NCBI GenBank assembly: GCA_963719525.1
Contig: CAVRCG010000004.1
Location: forward strand, 3,732,524-3,796,523
From: Bernardetia sp963719525
GTDB lineage: Bacteria > Bacteroidota > Bacteroidia > Cytophagales > Bernardetiaceae
Direction of reading: 5' to 3'
DNA: 64,000 nt
Below the pieces are notes generated by a model. The model ran no database searches and was not told where the DNA came from. It saw only the letters and a program-made list of their open reading frames with translations. The position numbers and the translations under genes were made by a program. The stretch's first letter is position 1. Each line of letters begins with the position of its first letter. Shown here piece after piece: positions 57,331 through 64,000 of the stretch.

Positions 57331-59046
57331 ATGGTGAACGACATTCAAGCAAAAGTTGATCTGTGGCTAAATAGCCCAATTGATGATGCAAGCAAAACTG
57401 CAATCCGTTCTCTTTCTGAAGAAGACCTGAATGATGCTTTTTATAAGGACCTAGAGTTTGGTACCGGTGGCTTACGCGGCATTATGGGCGTTGGATCTAA
57501 CCGAATTAATAAATACACTATTGGTATGGCCACGCAAGGTTTGGCCAATTACTTGAATAATGCCTTCCCTAACGAAGACATTAAAGTAGCCATAGCCCAC
57601 GATAGCCGCAATAACAGCCGTTACTTTGCAGAAACCACCGCAGCAGTATTTTCAGCCAACGGCATTCACGTGTACCTTTTTGAAAGCCTCAGACCTACCC
57701 CAGAACTTTCTTTTGCCATTCGCGAATTGGGTTGTAAAAGTGGTGTGGTACTTACAGCTTCTCACAATCCGCGAGAGTACAACGGTTACAAGGCTTATTG
57801 GGACGATGGCGCGCAAGTAATTGCACCACACGACAAAAATATTATAGCCGAAGTACAGGCCATTGCAGGCATTGAGGCCGTGAAATTCGAGCGAGACGAT
57901 AGCAAAATAGAGTTAATTGGTGCAGCACTGGATGAAAAATACCTCTCGGCCATTGAGGGATTAACCCTAGCGCCAGAGGCCATAAAAAACCAAAAAGACC
58001 TTAAGATCGTCTTCTCTCCCATTCACGGAACGGGCATTACACTCGTGCCCGAAATACTGAAGCGTAAAGGTTTTGAAAATGTATTCGTGGTGGAAGAACA
58101 GGCTGAGCCTAATGGTGATTTCCCTACGGTGGTTTACCCCAACCCAGAAGAGCAGGAAGCCATGACCTTGGCGCTGAACAAAGCCAAAATATTAGATGCC
58201 GACTTGGTGATGGCTACCGACCCAGATGCCGACCGCGTGGGGATGGCAGCGAAAAATGACCGAGGTGAATTTGAATTACTCAATGGAAATCAAGCTGCGA
58301 GTCTGCTGATTTACTATTTGTTAAGAAAGTGGAAGGAGAATGGGAAACTTGATGGTAATCAAATGATCATCAAAACCATTGTAACTACTGATTTACTGAC
58401 CCGTATTGCAGAACAGTTCAATGTTGATTGCCCAGAAACACTAACTGGCTTTAAATACATTGCTGCCTTAATCAAGCAAGAGGAAGGCAAAAAAGAATTT
58501 ATTGGTGGTGGCGAAGAAAGTTATGGCTACATGATCAGCGATTTTGTGCGCGATAAAGACGCGATTGCTTCTTGTGCCATGCTGGCCGAAATGTGTGCTT
58601 GGGCAAAAGACCAAGGCTTGTCCGTTTTCGATTTACTTAAGCAGATTTATGTAGAAAACGGTTTTTACCTAGAAGCCTTAGTGTCCATGACTAAAAAGGG
58701 CATGAAAGGCGCAGATGAAATTAAGCAGATGATGGTGGACTTGCGAGAGAACACACCTGCAAATATGGCTGGAATCGAAGTCATTAAAACCATTGACTAC
58801 TTAACTTTGGTTGAAAAAGACGTAAAAACAGGCGAAACCAAAGCGGTCGATCAGCCCAAATCGAACGTACTACAGTTCTTCTTAGCAGATGGTTCGAAAA
58901 TATCCGCAAGGCCTTCGGGCACAGAACCAAAAATCAAGTTTTATATTAGTGTGAATGCTCCATTGGCTTCGGCAAGTGAATTCCATGAAACAAAAGCACT
59001 GCTAGAAACCAGAATCGAAACCATTAAAAAAGCGTTGAACCTATGA
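57331..59046 (+). CDS. Phospho-sugar mutase (phosphoglucomutase/phosphomannomutase)
   Basis: Interconverts hexose 1- and 6-phosphates; cytoplasmic; 571 aa, the usual length for the large PGM type. Motifs: GTGGLRGIMG near the start, active-site phosphoserine in TASHNPREYNG (about 141), Mg2+ loop DPDADR (about 295), sugar-binding GGGEESYGY (about 391) and phosphate-binding RPSGTEPK (about 527). Intact. The DinB gene overlaps its stop by 4 bp, so it heads a three-gene operon ending in murB. Confidence 0.96.
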   Translation: MVNDIQAKVDLWLNSPIDDASKTAIRSLSEEDLNDAFYKDLEFGTGGLRGIMGVGSNRINKYTIGMATQGLANYLNNAFPNEDIKVAIAHDSRNNSRYFAETTAAVFSANGIHVYLFESLRPTPELSFAIRELGCKSGVVLTASHNPREYNGYKAYWDDGAQVIAPHDKNIIAEVQAIAGIEAVKFERDDSKIELIGAALDEKYLSAIEGLTLAPEAIKNQKDLKIVFSPIHGTGITLVPEILKRKGFENVFVVEEQAEPNGDFPTVVYPNPEEQEAMTLALNKAKILDADLVMATDPDADRVGMAAKNDRGEFELLNGNQAASLLIYYLLRKWKENGKLDGNQMIIKTIVTTDLLTRIAEQFNVDCPETLTGFKYIAALIKQEEGKKEFIGGGEESYGYMISDFVRDKDAIASCAMLAEMCAWAKDQGLSVFDLLKQIYVENGFYLEALVSMTKKGMKGADEIKQMMVDLRENTPANMAGIEVIKTIDYLTLVEKDVKTGETKAVDQPKSNVLQFFLADGSKISARPSGTEPKIKFYISVNAPLASASEFHETKALLETRIETIKKALNL

Positions 59047-59498
59047 GTTTTGCATCACAGTCCATTTCAGAATTAATTCTTCGCGACTTAGATCGCCTTT
59101 CATCAGAAATAGAAGCCTATGCGCAGGAAGAAAATTTATGGATTGTAGAAGGCGAAATCACGAACAGTGCGGGTAATCTGGCCTTACACCTTTGCGGAAA
59201 CTTACAGCACTTTATCGGTGCGGTATTGGGTAAATCGGGCTACGAGCGTAACAGAGATTTTGAATTTGCAGGCAAGCATGTACCTCGGGCTGAATTGCTT
59301 GAGGAGATTCAAAAAACTAAGACCGCGGTGAGCGACACCTTATTGCGTGTAACTGAGTCTGTGCTTAATTACCCGTATCCGCTACGTGTGTTCAATAATA
59401 AAGAAATGAGCACGCTTTTCTTCCTGATTCATTTGCAAGGCCATTTGAACTACCATTTAGGACAAGTGAATTACCACAGAAGGCTGCTAGACAAATGA
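59043..59498 (+). CDS. DinB-superfamily protein (DUF1572-like)
   Basis: 151 aa, four-helix bundle. Putative metal-binding His residues are in NLALHLCGNLQHFI (about 44-57) and HLQGHLNYHLGQVNYH (about 128-143), the DinB/YfiT arrangement. Enzymatic role unknown; relatives include thiol-dependent transferases. ATG overlaps the stop of the mutase gene (ATGA) and its own stop overlaps murB (ATGA), indicating translational coupling. Confidence 0.85.
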   Translation: MSFASQSISELILRDLDRLSSEIEAYAQEENLWIVEGEITNSAGNLALHLCGNLQHFIGAVLGKSGYERNRDFEFAGKHVPRAELLEEIQKTKTAVSDTLLRVTESVLNYPYPLRVFNNKEMSTLFFLIHLQGHLNYHLGQVNYHRRLLDK

Positions 59499-60511
59499 TT
59501 AAACTGGAACAAGACGTTTCGTTAAAGCCATTTAACACCTTTGGGCTGGAAGCCAAAGCAGCACACTTTGTTGCTTTTACTTCAGTGAAAGAACTATTGA
59601 ACGCCCTAAAACTCATTAGCAGCGATCAGAAAATGATGGTATTGGGCGGTGGCAGCAATATTTTACTTACCCAAGATTTTGATGGCGTAGTGCTTAAAAA
59701 CGAACTGAAAGGCATTGAACTGATTGACGAAGAAAGGGACTACGTTTGGATCAAAGCCATGGCAGGCGAAAACTGGCACGAATTCGTTTTGCATTGTATT
59801 GAAAACGGTTGGGCAGGTGTAGAAAACCTTTCCTTAATTCCGGGTACAGTAGGTGCTGCACCAATGCAAAACATTGGCGCTTATGGGGTTGAAATTAAAG
59901 ATGTATTTGATAGCCTTGAAGCCGTTGAAATTTCCTCGGGTAAGTACAAAGAGTTTAATGCTGAGGAATGTGAGTTTGGCTATCGCGAAAGTGTTTTTAA
60001 AACTTCGTTAAAAGGTGAATACATCATAACTTCTGTCACCTTTCGCTTACGGAAAACTCCAGAATTCAACATCTCTTATGGCGCTATTCAAGACACGTTG
60101 AATGAAATGGGTGTAGAAAAGCTAAGCCTTAAAGCAGTAAGCGATGCTGTGATTAAAATCAGGCAAAGTAAACTTCCCGACCCTGCCAAAATCGGTAATT
60201 CGGGTAGCTTCTTTAAAAACCCCACCATCGACAAACTCGACTATGAAGGGCTAAAGGCAGAATTCCCAGATATTCCGGGTTATAAACTGCCCAATGACCG
60301 AGTGAAAGTTCCTGCCGCTTGGTTAATTGAACAAGCGGGCTGGAAAGGAAAGACTTTTGGAGAAATTGGCGTGCATAAGCTACAGCCCTTAGTTTTAGTC
60401 AATTATGGCAATGGAAATGGCAGCGATATCAAAGACCTCGCTTTTAAGATTCAATCTTCGGTAGCCAGTAAATTCGGTATAGAATTAAACCCAGAGGTGA
60501 ATATTATATAA
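59495..60511 (+). CDS. murB: UDP-N-acetylenolpyruvoylglucosamine reductase
   Basis: Peptidoglycan precursor enzyme reducing UDP-GlcNAc-enolpyruvate with NADPH; FAD-dependent; cytoplasmic. 338 aa, type I (E. coli length). FAD site VLGGGSNILL (about 49-58), NIGAYGVEI (about 126), catalytic Arg in YRESVFK, Ser in GNSGSFFKNP (about 233) and C-terminal Glu in LNPEVNII. Overlaps the upstream gene by 4 bp. Intact and essential, so this half of the window comes from a real chromosome. Confidence 0.97.
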   Translation: MIKLEQDVSLKPFNTFGLEAKAAHFVAFTSVKELLNALKLISSDQKMMVLGGGSNILLTQDFDGVVLKNELKGIELIDEERDYVWIKAMAGENWHEFVLHCIENGWAGVENLSLIPGTVGAAPMQNIGAYGVEIKDVFDSLEAVEISSGKYKEFNAEECEFGYRESVFKTSLKGEYIITSVTFRLRKTPEFNISYGAIQDTLNEMGVEKLSLKAVSDAVIKIRQSKLPDPAKIGNSGSFFKNPTIDKLDYEGLKAEFPDIPGYKLPNDRVKVPAAWLIEQAGWKGKTFGEIGVHKLQPLVLVNYGNGNGSDIKDLAFKIQSSVASKFGIELNPEVNII

Positions 60512-60564
60512 TGCTTCGTGCAATGGCTACAATTGCATAAATTCGACCGATCTAAGAATCACTC

Positions 60565-61782
60565 ATGTCCAAACGTACTCCTGCCTTAGGTTTTATCTTC
60601 GTTACCGTTCTTATCGATGTCATCGGTATAGGAATTATAATCCCTGTGATGCCGCAATTATTGGAAGAACTTGGGGCTGGAAGTGCTGGGGAAGCATCGG
60701 TAACTGGAGGCTTACTCCTTTCATCTTATGCTGTAATGCAGTTTTTTTTCGCGCCAATTTTAGGTGGCCTAAGCGACAAATACGGCAGGCGTCTCATTAT
60801 CCTTATTTCGCTATTTGGACTTACAGTAGACTATTTATTCTTAGCCATGGCGCCCACCATAGCTTTGCTCTTTGTGGGTAGGCTAATTGCGGGCATTGGT
60901 GGAGCAAGTTTTACAACAGCCTCGGCCTATATTGCCGATGTCAGTTCTCCTGAAAAGCGCGCCCAGAATTTCGGTATTCTAGGAGCCGCATTTGGTTTAG
61001 GCTTTGTTTTAGGTCCTGCCATTGGTGGCTTTTTAGGTGAAATCGGTTCAAGAATTCCATTTTTTGCAGCAGCAGGCTTAACATTACTCAACTGGATTTA
61101 TGGCTTTTTTATTCTGCCAGAGTCACTTCCCAAGGAAAATAGAAGAGAATTTAGCTGGAAACGCGCCAACCCAGTGGGTTCGCTCAAGCAATTGCGCATG
61201 CGCCCCATGATGGTGGGAATGATCATTTCAATCTTCATCATTTACATCGCCACGCACTCTGTGAATAGCAATTGGTCATTTTTTAACGAAGAAGTTTTTG
61301 ATTGGTCACCCAAGCAAATTGGACTTTCGCTTACTTATGTGGGTATTCTTGTTTCCATCGTACAGGCATTATTGGTCAAAGTGTTTATCAAAAAATTCGG
61401 GGTTCAAGTAGCCATTTATACAGGTCTGGCCTTCAACTGCATCGGGCTAATTCTATTTTCATTCATGTTTAAAGAATGGATGGTTTACGCCTTCACTACA
61501 GTTTATGTCTTAGGAGGAATTGCTGGCCCTTCTATTCAAGGTATTATGTCTAACATGGTGCCAGCTAACGAACAGGGCGAATTAATGGGTGCTATTACCA
61601 GTCTTCAAAACTTAGCAAATATTATAGGCCCATTTGTAATGACTGGTATTTTCTTCTATTTCACCTCACAAAGCGACTTCTACTTCCCTGGTGCAGCCTT
61701 TGCTTTAGGCGCTGTGCTAATTTTGTTGAGCATTTTCTTTGCCGCCAAAACGTTAAGGGCTTACAACCCAAATCAACAATAG
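60565..61782 (+). CDS. MFS transporter, tetracycline-resistance (TCR/Tet) type
   Basis: 405 aa with about 12 TM segments. Motif A GGLSDKYGRRLI (about residues 67-78), RLIAGIGGASFTTASAYIAD (about 108-127) and motif C GPAIGG (about 150). These are typical of TetA-like proton antiporters and of uncharacterised Bacteroidota MFS exporters. Drug resistance cannot be concluded from sequence alone. It starts 54 bp after murB and could be read through from that operon. Confidence 0.88.
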   Translation: MSKRTPALGFIFVTVLIDVIGIGIIIPVMPQLLEELGAGSAGEASVTGGLLLSSYAVMQFFFAPILGGLSDKYGRRLIILISLFGLTVDYLFLAMAPTIALLFVGRLIAGIGGASFTTASAYIADVSSPEKRAQNFGILGAAFGLGFVLGPAIGGFLGEIGSRIPFFAAAGLTLLNWIYGFFILPESLPKENRREFSWKRANPVGSLKQLRMRPMMVGMIISIFIIYIATHSVNSNWSFFNEEVFDWSPKQIGLSLTYVGILVSIVQALLVKVFIKKFGVQVAIYTGLAFNCIGLILFSFMFKEWMVYAFTTVYVLGGIAGPSIQGIMSNMVPANEQGELMGAITSLQNLANIIGPFVMTGIFFYFTSQSDFYFPGAAFALGAVLILLSIFFAAKTLRAYNPNQQ

Positions 61783-61891
61783 ATTTTGAGCCAATACAGT
61801 TTTAGGTAGAACCAAATTTCAGTTTGTGTGTTAATATTTGTAGCATTTCAACAATGTTTCAAATTTATTTTTTCAATTAAAGCCGTAACCG

Positions 61892-62804
61892 ATGAGTGAA
61901 ACTCAACTCACTAATCTAAAAAATGACAGTTCTTATCTACAATTACATGTGGTGAATGAAACCGCTCCATTGGAAGCAGTAGTTCTAGGTATTGGGACAG
62001 ACTTGGGAGAGGAGTCTGAAATTAACCCAACAAGCAAGCACCATAAAGAAGCAGGTACCTACCCTACCGAAGAAGACATTCAACATGAAATTTCAACCTT
62101 TGAAAGGGTATTGAAATCGCAAGGCGTAGAGGTGTACCGGCCTAAGAATATTGAGGGCTTGGAACAAGTTTTTACACGCGACATTGGCTTTGTAATTGAC
62201 GATATTTATGTAGTGGCCAGTATGCAGGAAGAGGTTCGTCAATTGGAACTTCCCGCAGTAAATCATATTACAAGCAAAATCAACCCGAAGAAGATTATCC
62301 ATCCACCTAAAGAAGCTTGTGTCGAGGGTGGCGATGTGATTTTATGGAACGAGCATATCTTTGTCGGTATCAGTGCACGGACTAATTATGCTGGCTTTGA
62401 GTTTATTCGTGATTCATTCAAGCATAAGTCAGTACATCCCATACCCCTTGTGGTGTCAGAAGATCGAAAAAAGAATATACTCCACCTGGATTGTACTTTT
62501 CAGCCAATTGGCACCAAGGAGGCCATTATTTATGAAAAAGGTTTTGCAGAAAAGGCTCAGCATCATTTACGAACTTTTTGATGAGCAAAATATGCTCAAA
62601 GTCGATCAGTCACAAATGAACAGGATGTTTCCCAATATTTTTTCTCTATCACCCAGAGATATTGTTGTAGAGAGGTCTTTTAAGGCGCTTATCAATGCTT
62701 TAAAGGAACGAGGCTATACCGTGCATGAGGTTGATTATACCGAAAACTCAAAACTTAGTGGTTTATTGAGGTGTTCTACTATGCCTTTAAGAAGAAAATC
62801 TTAA
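61892..62804 (+). pseudogene. Amidinotransferase/dimethylargininase-type enzyme, frameshifted
   Basis: About 304 aa over two frames. Family marks: FTRDIGFVIDD (about 108), VEGGDVIL (about 140), LHLDCTFQPIG with the catalytic His (about 200), and GLLRCSTMPL with the catalytic Cys near the C-terminus. The family hydrolyses or transfers the guanidino group of arginine derivatives to give citrulline-type products. A single-base shift near 62,560 separates the His from the Cys half. With only one indel a read error is possible. Exact substrate unknown. Confidence 0.8.
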
Positions 62805-62886
62805 AATGGATTGTCCCGTAGAAGAGCATATGTTATTGCCGACTTAATAGACTGCTATCATTTTTTTAATCAAAAATTCATTAGTT

Positions 62887-63390
62887 ATGAAAAAGTCCTT
62901 TCTATTCATCGCTTTTCTTCTATGTATGAACATAGTCCGTGGTCAAGACAAACCAGAAAATAGGTATGATTTCTGGGTAGGAACCTGGGATTTGACATGG
63001 TCTGATGCCAATGGGGAAATAGAACGCGGTAAAAATATAATTGCAAAAACTTTAGACGGAAAGGTGATTCAAGAAAATTTCTCAGCTACTGAAGGCGCTC
63101 AAAAAGGCTACAAAGGAACTAGTATTTCAGTTTACAACCCTCAAACCTCCACTTGGTATCAAACGTGGATGGATAACCAACAAAGTAACATCAACTTTAC
63201 TGGAGGTTTTGTAGACGATAACCCCTCTTTTATCACTACGCCCCAAAACATAAATGGGAAGATAGTAATTTCGAGGATGGTTTTTAAAAATTTTTCTAAA
63301 GACTCTTTTACTTGGGACTGGGAGTTTTCCAATGATGGTGGTAAAACATGGCAGTTGAACTGGAAAATCAACTATAAGCGAGCTAAATAA
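62887..63390 (+). CDS. Secreted DUF1579-like protein
   Basis: 167 aa. Signal peptide FLFIAFLLCMNIVRGQ. The core YDFWVGTWDLTW, GKVIQENFSA, GYKGTSISVYNPQTSTWYQTW and TWDWEFSNDGGKTWQLNW fits the lipocalin-like DUF1579/THAP4-type fold. Function unknown. Intact and ended by a strong terminator. Confidence 0.8.
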   Translation: MKKSFLFIAFLLCMNIVRGQDKPENRYDFWVGTWDLTWSDANGEIERGKNIIAKTLDGKVIQENFSATEGAQKGYKGTSISVYNPQTSTWYQTWMDNQQSNINFTGGFVDDNPSFITTPQNINGKIVISRMVFKNFSKDSFTWDWEFSNDGGKTWQLNWKINYKRAK

Positions 63391-63420
63391 ATAAGGGCGT
63401 TCAAATGAACGCCCTTATTT
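63389..63420. terminator. Strong bidirectional terminator
   Basis: A 14-bp perfect stem (AAATAAGGGCGTTC with GAACGCCCTTATTT) closes a 4-base loop AAAT. It lies between the stop of the DUF1579-like gene and the stop of the minus-strand transposase. Confidence 0.9.
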
Positions 63421-64000
63421 TACAACAACAATTTAAAGTTGATGATAGGATAACTATATGTTTTCTCTTCCATTTCCATAGCCACGTATCCAATCAGAGT
63501 AATTGCAGATCTAGGGTTAGGTAGTGCATTCCTCATTTTCAAAGTCCTTCTAAAGGCTTTGTTGAGGCGTTCTATCCAGTTGGTAGTATAGATCATTCTC
63601 CTGATCCTGTAATCAAAATTAAGGTAGGTAAATAAGGTACTCAGATCATCTCTATTAAGGGTAGCTTTTAGCTTGGGATATCTGGGCATCCATTTCGAAA
63701 GAACCGCTATGAGCATTATGATGGCATTTCTCAGTGGTGTGGCTCGGATTGTCAGGATCAAAAACAGCCGATAAATCTTCTGAAAATGATTTTCTGTCAG
63801 CTTTACGGATATGCTTGTTGATGTTTCTTTGAAAATGCAGAATACACTCTTGTTGCATGCTCTGGGCAAAGACTTTGGCAACTGCCGTTTTGAGGCCTGT
63901 AAGTCCATCAAAAACAAATAAGCCTACCTTTTCAACACCACTTGCTTTAATATTCCCTAACACCTCTTCCCAGCCTCGAGCCGATTCCTGAGGTATGTTG
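63420..64000 (-). mobile_element. IS256-family transposase, C-terminal part, running off the window
   Basis: On the minus strand: NIPQESARGWEEV at the edge, then GLFVFDGLTGLKTAV (DDE motif second Asp region), QECILHFQRNINKH, and after a one-base shift near 63,735 SKWMPRYPKLKATLN, IYTTNWIERLNKAFR (with the catalytic Glu) and RNALPNPRSAI. This is the Transposase_mut (IS256) family. The N-terminus lies outside the window. Terminal repeats were not identified. The element is probably inactive if the shift is real. Confidence 0.88.

Overview
The window looks like Bacteroidota (Cytophagales-type) DNA. It has a type IX secretion C-terminal sorting domain on a giant calcium-binding repeat protein, a CarboxypepD_reg/TonB-dependent receptor, TAnnTTTG promoter boxes, few Shine-Dalgarno sites and LytTR regulators paired with TPR-LytS kinases. 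No rRNA, tRNA or CRISPR array was seen.

There are two compositional domains. Bases 1 to about 46,150 are very AT-rich, with A/T-ending codons and many poly-A/T runs. Bases from about 46,150 to 64,000 are clearly richer in G+C, with GGC/GCC-type codons. The switch falls where an apparently complete membrane-protein gene meets a decapitated phytase gene. Both sides carry housekeeping genes (groES/groEL and ribF on the left; murB and a phosphohexomutase on the right). An assembly join, or a join between two replicons or organisms, is therefore at least as likely as a transferred island.

Left domain. 0.2-2.5 kb holds small unknown genes and an ABC ATPase/permease pair. 2.6-7 kb holds an RRM RNA-binding protein and a single-chain type IIG restriction-modification enzyme, followed by groES and groEL. 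9.8-22.7 kb is a duplicated LytTR/LytS two-component locus with secreted target proteins. Both response regulators are intact and both sensor kinases are broken, one of them by a MITE, an ISAs1-type element, a nonsense codon and frameshifts. Three pairs of LytTR boxes, each phased by 21 bp, sit 33-34 bp upstream of TAnnTTTG boxes in front of three secreted-protein genes. Two of those genes share a small cysteine-bearing C-terminal domain. Further on come corA, a giant thrombospondin-type-3 repeat adhesin (24-32.3 kb), a tail-anchored coiled-coil protein, a D12 adenine methyltransferase, ribF, a GbsR/MarR regulator, an SDR, a decayed crtY-blh (retinal synthesis) pair, an HD phosphohydrolase, an outer-membrane barrel, an exported superoxide dismutase, an alpha/beta hydrolase and a polytopic glycosyltransferase-like protein.

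Right domain. This holds a phytase fragment plus TonB-dependent receptor, a dienoyl-CoA-reductase-like SDR, an OmpA lipoprotein, a CIA30 protein, a DUF885-like lipoprotein, an 840-bp gene desert, an M20 peptidase, a phosphohexomutase-DinB-murB operon with 4-bp overlaps, an MFS exporter, an amidinotransferase/dimethylargininase-type enzyme, a DUF1579-like secreted protein and an IS256-type transposase running off the edge.

Many genes in both halves carry single-base frameshifts, often in homopolymers. Some of these may be sequencing errors rather than true pseudogenes. The kinase with insertions and the crtY-blh deletion are hard to explain that way.
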